Made by a program: the position numbers and the translations under genes
Shown here: piece by piece, positions 34,970 to 43,090 of the stretch
Layout of the letters: every line of letters starts with the position of its first letter
Position numbering within the stretch: position 1 is the stretch's first letter
Origin: Thiotrichales bacterium
GTDB lineage: Bacteria; Pseudomonadota; Gammaproteobacteria; Thiomicrospirales; Thiomicrospiraceae
DNA length: 64,000 nt
Direction: 5' to 3'
Assembly (NCBI GenBank): GCA_016938655.1
Contig: JAFGUG010000011.1
Location: 186,001 to 250,000 of the forward strand
The notes under the pieces: model-generated
Told to the model about the DNA's origin: nothing
Database searches by the model: none
Seen by the model: the letters and a program-made list of their open reading frames with translations, nothing else

Positions 34970-35470
34970 ATGGATTTGGAACAACAATCATCAATGTCAC
35001 CTTCTTACGGTGCTGATATGGAAGATGAATCGAGTTACATGGGACCAAGTGCACGTTGTGTACTGTTTATGCTTGAAGATGAAATCTACGGTATCCATGT
35101 TAAAAAGATTCGAGAGGTTTTGCGTGTTGGCTCAATTCGTAATGTAGCAGGAACGCCGCACAATGTCCTAGGCGTCATCAATGTTCGTGGTGTCATTGTG
35201 ACCGTATTAGATGCACGTTCTATGTTCAATATGGGCTCTAAAGAGATTACTGACCACTCGCGAATTATTATTGTCGAGTTGGATGAAGAGCAGACGGTTG
35301 GTCTTATGGTTGATTTTGTGATGGAAGTTAAAGATATTCCTGAAAATAAATTTGAAGCGCTCTCAACCACAAAAGAAAATGCCTCACGCTATATTCAAGG
35401 TATTGCCCATTTCCAAGATAATGTCATTATTTTAATTGACGTAGATAATATGTTCACAGAGCTTTTGTAA
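34970..35470 (+). CDS. cheW: Chemotaxis coupling protein CheW
   Basis: CheW links receptors to CheA. This 166-residue protein is a single CheW domain with LFMLEDEIYGIHVKKIREVL and GVINVRGVIVTVLDARSMF, plus a 25-residue acidic N-terminal extension. It lies 14 bases after cheA. A second, different CheW is encoded on the minus strand at 36672. Confidence 0.93.
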   Translation: MDLEQQSSMSPSYGADMEDESSYMGPSARCVLFMLEDEIYGIHVKKIREVLRVGSIRNVAGTPHNVLGVINVRGVIVTVLDARSMFNMGSKEITDHSRIIIVELDEEQTVGLMVDFVMEVKDIPENKFEALSTTKENASRYIQGIAHFQDNVIILIDVDNMFTELL

Positions 35471-35595
35471 GCTTAGGTTTATCTTTCTTTAATCGCCTTG
35501 CTTTAATGGTAAATATACCAATATTTTTCACTCATTCTTTGCAAGTGCTTACGTTCTGTAAGTGCGTGACCTGAAAACCAATTTAAATTCCCCCG

Positions 35596-35889
35596 CTATT
35601 TCTTAGGGATAGGTTTGTCATTAAGTTGATAAGCGAATACCAAGACTTGTGCGACCGCTTCGTAGAGGACTTGAGGGATTTCTTGATTGAGTTCAACTTG
35701 GCTCAAGAGTTCAACCAGTTGAGGGTCTTGTTTGATGGGAATGTTATGTTTTTTTGCGATGTCCAGAATTTGTTGAGCAATATATCCAGAGCCTTTAGAC
35801 GTGACGATGGGAGCGGTATCGCCTTCATATTGAAGCGATACCGCAACTCTGTCACTTAAGGGCACCGAATTATTTTTCGGTTCATTCAT
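35596..35889 (-). CDS. fhlB: FlhB C-terminal domain protein FhlB
   Basis: This 97-residue protein resembles only the post-cleavage C-terminal part of FlhB (VAVSLQYEGDTAPIVTSKGSG, AKKHNIPIKQDPQLVELLSQ). It lacks membrane helices and the NPTH autocleavage motif. Such stand-alone FhlB proteins occur in several flagellates and can partly replace the FlhB C-terminal domain in export switching. It is the last gene of a minus-strand set that also contains a FliK-like gene, a natural functional partner. Confidence 0.87.
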   Translation of the reverse strand: MNEPKNNSVPLSDRVAVSLQYEGDTAPIVTSKGSGYIAQQILDIAKKHNIPIKQDPQLVELLSQVELNQEIPQVLYEAVAQVLVFAYQLNDKPIPKK

Positions 35890-35892
35890 GTT

Positions 35893-36171
35893 TTAATTAT
35901 TCAAAAGTAGCGCTTCTGATAACCCTGTTTTTTTAGCGGCATCAGTAAGTGTGTCGTTGGTATTTTCCCAGGCGATATTCTTTTGATTGTTTTGAGCAGT
36001 TTGAATGATCGAAAGTAAACTTTGTAAACCACTGGTATCGATGTTTTCAACAGCCTGGGCATCAAAAATAATGTCATCACCCAGGTCAGAAATTGCCGTG
36101 CTAATTTCGTTGTAGCTGGCTTCAATGGTATGAATCGTCAAGCTTTCAGGTAAGGTGATTGTGTCAGCCAT
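35893..36171 (-). CDS. STAS-domain protein
   Basis: A 92-residue single STAS domain (LTIHTIEASYNEISTAISDL; FDAQAVENIDTSGLQSLLSI), the anti-sigma-antagonist-type fold. A serine lies at the usual phosphorylation position in ENIDTSGLQSL. The ORF track starts 24 bases earlier, but the ATG at 36171 follows AAGGGGA and gives a normal STAS start. In some chemosensory clusters a STAS protein sits beside CheY and CheA. Here it lies between a cheY-like gene and fhlB, 3 bases from the latter. Confidence 0.88.
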   Translation of the reverse strand: MADTITLPESLTIHTIEASYNEISTAISDLGDDIIFDAQAVENIDTSGLQSLLSIIQTAQNNQKNIAWENTNDTLTDAAKKTGLSEALLLNN

Positions 36172-36254
36172 GTAGTTCCCCTTAGGAGGTTTCAAACAGG
36201 TTACGTCACCAAATTACCGTTTGTAAAATGGCGAAGCGAGATATTTGTTTTTAA

Positions 36255-36614
36255 TTACAGAACGCGAGTGATCACAGAAAGTAGTTTTTCTGGGCTAAAT
36301 GGCTTAACAATCCAACCGGTCGCACCCGCTTCTTTACCTTTTGTTTTCATATCACCTGAAGATTCTGTTGTCAGGCACAAAATAGGGGTGAATTTGAAGT
36401 TAGGCATTGCACGTAATGCCGTAATTAGTTCAATTCCGTTCATATTAGGCATGTTGATGTCAGTCACAATTAAATCAAATTGCTGTTGTTTAGCAATTGC
36501 GAGTGCAATAGCCCCATCTTCAGCTTCTGTTACATCGTGTCCTGCGGATTTTAAAGACATGCTTACCATTTGACGCATTGATTTTGAATCGTCGACAGCT
36601 AGAATTTTTGACAT
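36255..36614 (-). CDS. Second CheY-like response regulator
   Basis: A stand-alone 119-residue receiver with phosphoacceptor Asp in LIVTDINMPNMNG and switch lysine in GWIVKPFSPEKL. It differs clearly from the CheY at 31759 and lacks the FSTMRRVV helix of motor-type CheY (it has SKSMRQMVSMSL). It resembles receivers that occur next to STAS proteins in additional chemosensory clusters, and may act as a phosphate sink or signal to another output. Confidence 0.92.
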   Translation of the reverse strand: MSKILAVDDSKSMRQMVSMSLKSAGHDVTEAEDGAIALAIAKQQQFDLIVTDINMPNMNGIELITALRAMPNFKFTPILCLTTESSGDMKTKGKEAGATGWIVKPFSPEKLLSVITRVL

Positions 36615-36671
36615 TTTTTTAATCTCTTACTGGGTTCGTTATTGATTGCGAGTTATTAATTATCGACTATT

Positions 36672-37196
36672 TTATTCTTTATTGAGGCTATTTTGAATAG
36701 AAGCCAGTATTCCATCGTTAATTAATTGATTCACATTAAGCACAACCACCATTTTATCGGCCATGGTTGCAAGTCCATTTATGTATTCAGTGTGGATTGA
36801 ACCACTCATATCTGGCGAGTTTTGTAAGCTGCTGGACGACAAAGAGTGAACGTCTGAGACGCCGTCAACAACTAAACCAATAATTTTGTGATTGCCGTTG
36901 GCATCCTGTGATCGAAGAATAATGACAACCGTTGATTCATTATAGGTAACGCTGTCAAGTCCAAACCGAACCCGTAAGTCGATAATGGGGACGACAGCAC
37001 CACGAAGGTTAATAACGCCCATTACATAGTTGGGTGTATTTGGAATGTTCGTGGTTTTTTCCCATCCTTTAATCTCTTGAACGGTCAGAATATCCACGCC
37101 GTACTCTTCATCGCCTAGAACAAAACTTAAGACTTGGTCATCTTGATCTTGTTTTTGCCCGATTTGATCTTTTACTTTATTAAGATTTGCACCCAT
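36672..37196 (-). CDS. Second CheW coupling protein
   Basis: A 174-residue CheW-domain protein with VLSFVLGDEEYGVDILTVQE and GVINLRGAVVPIIDLRVRFG, nearer to the classical receptor-CheA coupler than the plus-strand CheW. It is divergent enough from the 34970 copy to suggest a distinct role rather than recent duplication. It precedes the cheY-like and STAS genes on the minus strand. Confidence 0.93.
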   Translation of the reverse strand: MGANLNKVKDQIGQKQDQDDQVLSFVLGDEEYGVDILTVQEIKGWEKTTNIPNTPNYVMGVINLRGAVVPIIDLRVRFGLDSVTYNESTVVIILRSQDANGNHKIIGLVVDGVSDVHSLSSSSLQNSPDMSGSIHTEYINGLATMADKMVVVLNVNQLINDGILASIQNSLNKE

Positions 37197-37334
37197 GTTT
37201 TGAGTCTCTCTCTATGTAACGTCATCGATAAAGTACCTTATTGAGGCAAAAATATCTAGCCTAACCCTGATAATAAAAGGGTTCAAGCGAATAATCATGA
37301 CATAAGGTTCTAATTGAATTAGTTAAAGCAAAAA

Positions 37335-38390
37335 CTAGACCGATATGTCAATCAGAGCAACTTTTGTTACAAATTCGCTGGCTTTAAAAGGTTTTTGAAC
37401 CACTTCTATTTTAGAAACGGTTAAGTTGAGTTGTTGAAATTGCTCAGCCAGCCTGTCTTGGTGAGTGCGAATTTTATCCTCCAGTGCAAGGCTTTCACAC
37501 CAAACATAACAACTTAATTGATTTTGTTCTTCGTTTAACTGCAGTTTTACTTCCATGTGTTGTTCGTCAATCGTCACTTTTATGAGCACTTCCCATGTTT
37601 TTTCATTGGGTGCTTTGTGTCGATAAATTTCAAAACCAGACACTTGCAGTTGTGAACTTGCTTGAACAGGGAGTTCGATGTTGACCAAGTTTGGGTTTTC
37701 ATAAAGCTGTAATTGCTGAACCGTAAGTTTATTAATGGCTTGGTTTATTAAGCTGTTTAATTGCTTCAGGCCTGCTGAATTTGGTGTATTTTGCAAAAGC
37801 GCTAGTGTTTGATTCTGTAATTTAAGAAGTTGGGCTTTTGTATCTTGATTAAAAGGCGTTTGCGATCGATTCTGTTTGAGATTGTTTTCCAGGAACAGAC
37901 CGCTTTGTGAAAACAACTGTTTTAAATCTTTTCCATCCAAATTAGGTTTTGGGCGTAATAGTTGCTCAAGCAGAAGTTGAATAGATGTCTGTATAACAGC
38001 GGGCAAATTCGGAAGGGTTAGGATTTGATTTAAGGCTTGGTGAATCGGCAGTTGTTGCCCTAAGGCTTGCCGGTAGGTTGTCTGGAGTGTGTTGTTGATG
38101 AGGTTTTGCGTCTGTTGGCTGGTTTGATTCGCTGTTTTGAGATCGTTAATCGATAAAATGACCGAAGGGTGTGTTTGTTTAACCGTGACTTGTATATTGC
38201 CAGCGGTTAAGTTCGTTAATTTGGTGTCAGCCAAAAGGGATTGCGAGCCAATTTGCAATAGTAGTTGATTACCAATTGGCTTGACAATGGTTGCAGTGAG
38301 CACTTGACCGATTTTAAAATCGTTTAACGCAATTTTATTAGGGTTATTGAGCTGTAAAGTGTTGCTGTTTACCTGCGATATATTTACCAT
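37335..38390 (-). CDS. FliK-like hook-length control protein
   Basis: This 351-residue protein is rich in Q, N and L. The N-terminal beta-rich part (FKIGQVLTATIVKPIGNQLLLQ) is followed by a Q-rich helical middle and a C-terminal hook-control-type domain (EVLIKVTIDEQHMEVKLQLN, near residue 270-340). It differs from the canonical FliK at 16651. FliK-like genes beside fhlB recur in other flagellates, which supports the assignment. The exact role, perhaps auxiliary export switching, is inferred. Confidence 0.72.
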   Translation of the reverse strand: MVNISQVNSNTLQLNNPNKIALNDFKIGQVLTATIVKPIGNQLLLQIGSQSLLADTKLTNLTAGNIQVTVKQTHPSVILSINDLKTANQTSQQTQNLINNTLQTTYRQALGQQLPIHQALNQILTLPNLPAVIQTSIQLLLEQLLRPKPNLDGKDLKQLFSQSGLFLENNLKQNRSQTPFNQDTKAQLLKLQNQTLALLQNTPNSAGLKQLNSLINQAINKLTVQQLQLYENPNLVNIELPVQASSQLQVSGFEIYRHKAPNEKTWEVLIKVTIDEQHMEVKLQLNEEQNQLSCYVWCESLALEDKIRTHQDRLAEQFQQLNLTVSKIEVVQKPFKASEFVTKVALIDISV

Positions 38391-38405
38391 GGCACCTTAT
38401 TAGCT

Positions 38406-38434
38406 TTGTGAATGCTTAATAGCCTAACTATAAT
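38406..38434 (+). promoter_or_regulatory. Sigma-70 promoter of cheR
   Basis: TTGTGA, 17 bases, perfect TATAAT. It lies about 90 bases ahead of cheR in the divergent region with the FliK-like gene. Confidence 0.75.
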
Positions 38435-38447
38435 GTAGAAACGTTGC

Positions 38448-38467
38448 AAAAGCCAAATGGCTTTTTT
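38448..38467 (+). terminator. Terminator-like hairpin in the cheR leader
   Basis: AAAAGCC AAAT GGCTTTT followed by TT. It starts only about 7 bases after the predicted transcription start, so it could act as an early attenuator, although such closeness may prevent true termination. No plus-strand gene lies directly upstream. Confidence 0.5.
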
Positions 38468-38492
38468 AATAGCAAAACAACTTCCCGGTTTT

Positions 38493-38500
38493 GGGGGGGG
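38493..38500. repeat. G8 homopolymer ahead of cheR
   Basis: Eight consecutive G lie 22 bases before the cheR ATG. A stop codon in the cheR frame (TAA at 38505) lies between, so slippage would not alter the protein but could alter promoter or leader activity. Confidence 0.8.
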
Positions 38501-38522
38501 TTGTTAAAGGTGTAAATGCTTT

Positions 38523-39350
38523 ATGAGTGAACATGAATTTGACTTTAATGATCAAGATTTTACGCGAGTAAAAAAAATGGTCTACGATTTTGCCGGTATC
38601 GACCTTAACGATTCCAAAAAGAGTTTAGTTTACAATCGACTCTCAAAACGGATACGTTTTTTAGATTTATCAAGTTTTAAAGCCTATCTTGATTATGTGG
38701 TCGAGCAAGGTGAGAGTGAGTTTGTTCATTTAATTAATGCGATTACCACAAACCTTACCTTTTTCTTCCGAGAGAACCATCATTTTGAATACCTTGCGGA
38801 TACGGTTATACCTCAACTGATTAAAGATAATCATCAATCTAAGAAGATACGGATTTGGTCAGCAGGTTGTTCAACTGGAGAAGAGCCTTATTCGATTGCC
38901 ATTGTTTTAAAAGAAACCGTTCCCGCAGGTTGGGATGCGCGCGTTATTGCAACTGACCTTGACACCACCGTCGTAGAGACCGGAAAAGCCGGTGTTTACA
39001 AAGATGACCGTTTAAAAGGGGTTTCTGAAGCACGTAAAAAAAGATGGTTTCTAAAAGGAACGGGCTCTATGGACGGCTGGATTAAAGCTAAGCCAGAAAT
39101 CCAAGAAATTATTGATTTTGGTCAAATAAATCTTATGAATGATTGGCCGCTTAAAGAGAAGATGGATGTCATTTTTTGCCGTAATGTCGTCATTTATTTT
39201 GATAAGCCAACTCAAAGTAAGTTGTTTGACCGCTACGCTAACCAGTTGGTTGAGAAAGGTCACCTTTTTGTTGGGCATTCAGAGTCACTTTATAAAGTAT
39301 GTGATCGATTTGAACTATTAGGTAAAACAATTTATAAAAAAACACATTGA
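38523..39350 (+). CDS. cheR: Chemoreceptor methyltransferase CheR
   Basis: CheR methylates receptor glutamates using SAM. The N-terminal helical domain is followed by the SAM-binding Rossmann domain with NLTFFFRENHHFEYL, IWSAGCSTGEEPYSIA near residue 118, and DVIFCRNVVIYFDKPTQ near 218. The 275 residues match the classical CheR without TPRs. It is transcribed away from the minus-strand FliK-like gene. The leader contains a sigma-70 promoter, a hairpin and a G8 tract. Confidence 0.96.
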   Translation: MSEHEFDFNDQDFTRVKKMVYDFAGIDLNDSKKSLVYNRLSKRIRFLDLSSFKAYLDYVVEQGESEFVHLINAITTNLTFFFRENHHFEYLADTVIPQLIKDNHQSKKIRIWSAGCSTGEEPYSIAIVLKETVPAGWDARVIATDLDTTVVETGKAGVYKDDRLKGVSEARKKRWFLKGTGSMDGWIKAKPEIQEIIDFGQINLMNDWPLKEKMDVIFCRNVVIYFDKPTQSKLFDRYANQLVEKGHLFVGHSESLYKVCDRFELLGKTIYKKTH

Positions 39351-39479
39351 AATTGTTTGATGAATTCAATCAAAATAGATTAGAACTGCTTTAAACTTTA
39401 CCTCATTTCTTTTTGCATCAATCGACTTAAGATTGATCTTAAAAAAATATTTATAGAAAACGTAATAGAAGGGAAACCC

Positions 39480-40610
39480 ATGGCGGCAACGAAAGTCCTT
39501 ATTGTGGATGATTCTGCGTTAATACGACAGATGTTAGAAGAGATGTTATCGTCCGACCCAATGATAGAAGTGGTTGGAACGGCTGCGGATCCTTACGTGG
39601 CGCGCGAGAAAATTAAAGAGCTGCACCCTGATGTGTTAACTCTGGATATTGAAATGCCACGCATGGATGGTTTGACCTTCCTCAAGAACTTAATGCGCTT
39701 ACACCCTTTACCCGTCATTATGGTTTCTACGCTGACTGAAAGCGGTGCAGATATTACCTTTGAAGCCCTAGAATTAGGTGCAGTGGACTTTGTTACCAAG
39801 CCTAAAATTAACGTTAAAAATACCTTCGAGGCTTACCGTGAAGAGATTTGTGGCAAAGTACGAATGGCTTCAAGAGTCAGCAAGTCCATGTTGGAGCGCC
39901 GTTATCAACGTTACAGTCAAAACCAGCAGACTCCAGCGCACAAGCCTCAACCAATTAAACCTTTGGCTCCGGTAGCAGAAAAACGGTCGCTGGATGATGT
40001 GCTTGGTCAAAATAAACCCGTTAATCGCTCTTTTAGAGCCACCGATAAAATTATAGCTCTAGGCGCTTCGACTGGCGGAACCGAAGCAATTAAAGAAGTG
40101 CTGATGGGCTTGCCTGCTAATGCACCTGCCATGGTTATTACCCAACACATTCCAGCGGCCTTTAGTTTGCCGTTTGCAAAACGAATGGATACGGTGACTG
40201 CTATGACGGTTTGCCAAGCAGAAGATGGCCAAGCCATTTTACCCGGCCATGTTTATATCGCGCCAGGTGACCAGCATTTAATGGTGATGCGCGAAGGCAC
40301 AAAGTATGTGTGCCGTTTAAACGATGGTCCGCCAGTTAACCGTCATAAGCCCTCTGTGGATGTGATGTTTCGTTCTGTGGTACAAAATGTTGGCCCCAAC
40401 GCGATTGGCGTGTTACTAACCGGCATGGGGAACGATGGGGCACAAGGTATGAAAGAGCTTCAAGGGCTTAAAGTGCCAACCATTGCTCAAGATGAAAAAA
40501 CCAGCGTTGTTTGGGGTATGCCAGGCGAGGCAGTTAAGCTCGGTGCAGCGGATGACATTTTGCCTTTAACTTCCATTGCAGCACGCATCATTGCGCTTGC
40601 GGCAAAGTAA
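39480..40610 (+). CDS. cheB: Chemoreceptor methylesterase CheB
   Basis: CheB removes or deamidates receptor methyl groups and is activated by CheA. The N-terminal receiver has phosphoacceptor in [13 protein letters not shown] and lysine in FVTKPK. A proline-rich linker follows (residues 140-180), then the esterase domain with catalytic Ser in [12 protein letters not shown], His in ITQHIPAAF and Asp in [13 protein letters not shown]. The 376 residues are typical. No cheD was found nearby. The leader contains overlapping inverted repeats. Confidence 0.96.
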   Translation: MAATKVLIVDDSALIRQMLEEMLSSDPMIEVVGTAADPYVAREKIKELHPDVLTLDIEMPRMDGLTFLKNLMRLHPLPVIMVSTLTESGADITFEALELGAVDFVTKPKINVKNTFEAYREEICGKVRMASRVSKSMLERRYQRYSQNQQTPAHKPQPIKPLAPVAEKRSLDDVLGQNKPVNRSFRATDKIIALGASTGGTEAIKEVLMGLPANAPAMVITQHIPAAFSLPFAKRMDTVTAMTVCQAEDGQAILPGHVYIAPGDQHLMVMREGTKYVCRLNDGPPVNRHKPSVDVMFRSVVQNVGPNAIGVLLTGMGNDGAQGMKELQGLKVPTIAQDEKTSVVWGMPGEAVKLGAADDILPLTSIAARIIALAAK

Positions 40611-40630
40611 TATAAAAACAGTATGAATTT

Positions 40631-40647
40631 TTGGCATATTACCTGCT
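40631..40647 (+). promoter_or_regulatory. Sigma-54-like promoter of MCP-like gene
   Basis: TTGGCATATTACCTGCT has -24 GG and -12 GC spaced by exactly 10 bases, with one change (CTGC for TTGC). It lies 72 bases ahead of the MCP-like gene, suggesting FlrA/FlrC control. Confidence 0.6.
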
Positions 40648-40718
40648 TTAACCTAGCGGTATAGAGACGTTTATCAAGCTTGATCCGTCTTGGCAAATAA
40701 CCGTTAAGGAACTTAAAC

Positions 40719-41972
40719 ATGCTTCAATTCATGAAAGATTACTGGACCGCTTGGGTCGTGACTCTGATTGTTTTTATCGTCAGCTTTCTAGAAGTCACGT
40801 TATTAACCGCTGTTGGCGTGTTACTTCTGTCAATTGTCTGGTCACTGATTGTGGCAAGAGTTGCCGGGGCCAAGCCAGCGTCTTCTAAGCCAGTATCCTC
40901 GGCTCCAACAACTGCGTCACCCGTATCCAGATTGGCAATGGGTGGATCAATGGTTTCTATTTCCACTGCAGATGAATCGATTCACTCAGTGGTCATGGAC
41001 TATGACGAAACCATCAACAGCGAAATCGCAGTAATTAATGATGAGTTAGCCCAAGTCAACGTGTTGATTGCGGAGTCTATTGAAACCCTGAATAACAGCT
41101 TTTCTGGTCTCTACCAACATACTCAGGCAGAATACGAACTGATTCGTTCTTTGCTTGAAAATTTAGGTGGCGATGAACACTCTGATGAGATGAGTGTGCA
41201 AAAGTTCTCTGCCGAGATTAAAGTGGTCTTAACCTATTTGATTGGGTTACTAACAAATTCGAGTCAACGAAGTTCGCAAACCGTTGAAAAAATTGATGAT
41301 ATGGTTGGTCAGATTGAATCCATCTTCACCTTGCTTGAGGATGTAAAAGGCATTGCCGACCAAACGAACTTACTGGCTTTAAATGCAGCTATTGAGGCGG
41401 CACGAGCGGGTGAAGCAGGGCGTGGTTTTGCCGTTGTAGCCGATGAAGTTCGCAAATTATCACTTAACTCAAACCTACTTAACGCACAAATTCGTAAACA
41501 GGCTGAGAAAGCTCGTGGTACGGTTGACCAAGTTCGTCATATCGTCAGTGAAACAGCCAGCAAAGATATGGAACAAGCCGTTTCCTCTGAAAAACAAGTT
41601 GACAATATGTTGAATGACCTTGAAGAGATGAATGGTGGGATTGCCACTAAATTAGGTGATGTATCTGGCATTGTCACTCAAATTGAAGCTAATATCTCTG
41701 ATGCGATGCGGTCGCTGCAATTTGAAGACATTGTTCGTCAGTTAGTTGAGCAGGTGATGAACCACAATTTAAAGTTAAGTCACTTTTCTTCAATGGTGAA
41801 CCAGTTTGTTGAAGAGAGTAAGTCCTTGTCTGTTGCCGATGAAGCAGAATTTAAAGAGCGTATAGAACAGCTAAAAATGGTTGTGTTGCAACAGCGTCAA
41901 GAGATGGAGAATAATCGAATGACTCGAGTGAATGCGGGCAGTATGGATGAAGGGGATATTGATCTGTTCTAG
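40719..41972 (+). CDS. Membrane MCP-like chemotaxis transducer
   Basis: The 417 residues begin with one long or two short membrane helices ([27 protein letters not shown]) with no room for a periplasmic sensor. After a short S/A/P-rich linker comes a helical region and the MCP signalling tip [21 protein letters not shown] near residues 213-232, then [15 protein letters not shown]. The C-terminus ends MDEGDIDLF, an acidic tail somewhat like the CheZ tail. It lies after cheB and probably has its own sigma-54 promoter. The signal sensed is unknown and may be internal. Confidence 0.85.
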   Translation: MLQFMKDYWTAWVVTLIVFIVSFLEVTLLTAVGVLLLSIVWSLIVARVAGAKPASSKPVSSAPTTASPVSRLAMGGSMVSISTADESIHSVVMDYDETINSEIAVINDELAQVNVLIAESIETLNNSFSGLYQHTQAEYELIRSLLENLGGDEHSDEMSVQKFSAEIKVVLTYLIGLLTNSSQRSSQTVEKIDDMVGQIESIFTLLEDVKGIADQTNLLALNAAIEAARAGEAGRGFAVVADEVRKLSLNSNLLNAQIRKQAEKARGTVDQVRHIVSETASKDMEQAVSSEKQVDNMLNDLEEMNGGIATKLGDVSGIVTQIEANISDAMRSLQFEDIVRQLVEQVMNHNLKLSHFSSMVNQFVEESKSLSVADEAEFKERIEQLKMVVLQQRQEMENNRMTRVNAGSMDEGDIDLF

Positions 41973-42011
41973 AGATTGGTTTGAACTTAAACTTGCCCTC
42001 TAATCAAAGTA

Positions 42012-42023
42012 AGCAGGCCTGCT
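42012..42023. repeat. AGCAGGCCTGCT palindrome (intergenic)
   Basis: A perfect 12-bp copy 40 bases downstream of the MCP-like gene and 8 bases before its terminator hairpin. Confidence 0.9.
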
Positions 42024-42030
42024 AAAAAAC

Positions 42031-42058
42031 AAAAAAGCTCCAAAGTTGGAGCTTTTTT
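42031..42058. terminator. Bidirectional terminator after MCP-like gene
   Basis: AAAAAAGCTCC / GGAGCTTTTTT forms a perfect 11-bp stem with a 6-base loop. T-runs on both strands let it end the MCP-like gene and the convergent small membrane gene. Confidence 0.9.
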
Positions 42059-42159
42059 ATTGTCTTAGAATATTATTTAAACGCTTAACGTTCGATTAAA
42101 ACAGGTGCGAATCAATTTCAAAAAGAAGGGGTAAGGTTTACATGTCAGTTTAATTTAAA

Positions 42160-42423
42160 TTAAGCCATTCCCCCCATCTTATCGTTCCATAAGCTACCCA
42201 GTAGCAGACTAAAAAAGATACCAAACGCTAGAACGATGTACCAGTAACGACGCATTTTTATCTCTTTTTCGCTCTCTTCATCTGGACGGTCTTTGAAAAA
42301 GACATACAAGAAACCAATCGCACCAATAAATCCAGCAATATTGGCAAAGTAATGAATGTCTGTTAACAGACTAGTAATACCGAGCAAAAGAATCACAGAA
42401 TAGGTAATCAGTAAGGCTCTCAT
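42160..42423 (-). CDS. Small membrane protein, function unknown
   Basis: The ORF track gives 128 residues, but the ATG at 42423 (MRALLITYSVILLLGITSLL) follows AAAGGA and yields an 87-residue protein with three hydrophobic helices and a short charged loop (KDRPDEESEKEIKMRR). The longer form would overlap the divergent NIF3-like gene. I do not recognise the family. It is a single gene ended by the shared terminator. Confidence 0.65.
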   Translation of the reverse strand: MRALLITYSVILLLGITSLLTDIHYFANIAGFIGAIGFLYVFFKDRPDEESEKEIKMRRYWYIVLAFGIFFSLLLGSLWNDKMGGMA

Positions 42424-42510
42424 GGTTAAATCCTTTATGAGTAGAGATAATAAGTAAGAGGCATATTGTAGTGAATTTAAAGTGCGTTGGGCAACTAAGG
42501 GAGTGATACC

Positions 42511-42822
42511 GTGTATAAATTCAGTTTTTTTGTCCCCGAATCCCATCTTGAGGTGGTTAAAGAAGCGGTTTTTGCGGCCGGGGCAGGCAAGATTGGTGAC
42601 TATGATTCATGCTGTTGGCAAGTGAAAGGCTTGGGCCAGTTTAGAGCGTTACCGGGCAGTCATCCCTTTTTGGGTGTGCAAGGTGTCGTTGAAGAAGTTG
42701 AGGAATATAAGGTCGAAATGGTTTGTGATAATACGCATATCAAGTCGGTGTTAGCGGCCTTAAAGACGGTTCATCCCTATGAAGAGCCAGCGTATGAGGT
42801 TGTTTTGCTTGAAGATTTTTAA
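42511..42822 (+). CDS. NIF3/YqfO-like small domain protein
   Basis: This 103-residue protein (MYKFSFFVPESHLEVVKEAV; GAGKIGDYDSCCWQVKGLGQ; VHPYEEPAYEVV) matches the CutA-like insert domain found within YqfO/NIF3 (DUF34) proteins, which also occurs as a stand-alone protein in proteobacteria. It starts at GTG after AAGGGAG. The biochemical role is unknown; a metal- or ligand-binding trimer is plausible by fold. No DUF34 partner is seen nearby. Confidence 0.78.
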   Translation: MYKFSFFVPESHLEVVKEAVFAAGAGKIGDYDSCCWQVKGLGQFRALPGSHPFLGVQGVVEEVEEYKVEMVCDNTHIKSVLAALKTVHPYEEPAYEVVLLEDF

Positions 42823-42937
42823 GGTACTTTTTGACAAGTTCAGACGGGTTTGAAACAAAGTTTAGTACGGTTATTTAAGTATCAAATGGTTATAATTTAT
42901 TTCTATCTAAGCGCAAAAATAAACATATCATAATTTA

Positions 42938-42966
42938 TTGATATTAGAAGATTCTTAGATTAGTAT
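42938..42966 (+). promoter_or_regulatory. Orphan sigma-70 promoter of candidate sRNA
   Basis: TTGATA, 17 bases, TAGTAT. It lies after the NIF3-like gene and in front of no plus-strand ORF of any length, but about 60 bases ahead of a strong terminator. Confidence 0.65.
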
Positions 42967-42972
42967 GGATGA

Positions 42973-43057
42973 CGTTGTTTACTTCAACACTCCTCTAAAG
43001 AGCAATTTAATTCCCGAATTTTGGGTAACCCAGTTAAGACTTTAACTGGGTTTTTTT
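42973..43057 (+). ncRNA. Candidate small RNA of about 85 nt
   Basis: A near-consensus promoter is followed by about 55 bases without a credible gene, then a perfect terminator hairpin on the same strand. The interval contains a small stem GTTG/CAAC and CCC/GGG near GAATTTT. It is 150 bases from the end of the preceding gene, so simple 3'-end termination is less likely. A 26-codon ORF beginning at 42965 would start inside the -10 element and lacks a ribosome site. No known RNA family was recognised. Confidence 0.5.
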
Positions 43058-43058
43058 A
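43027..43058 (+). terminator. Terminator of candidate sRNA
   Basis: AACCCAGTTAA / TTAACTGGGTT, an 11-bp perfect stem with a 4-base loop followed by a T-run on the plus strand only. A second inverted repeat TGCCTAAA/TTTAGGCA (43059-43081) follows directly. Confidence 0.85.
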
Positions 43059-43090
43059 TGCCTAAAAAACACGTTTAGGCACGGTTTTTC

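Noticed and set aside
42965-43045. 26-codon plus-strand ORF (MDDVVYFNTPL...)
   Set aside because: It would start inside the -10 element of the promoter, has no ribosome site and ends within the terminator stem; a small RNA fits better.
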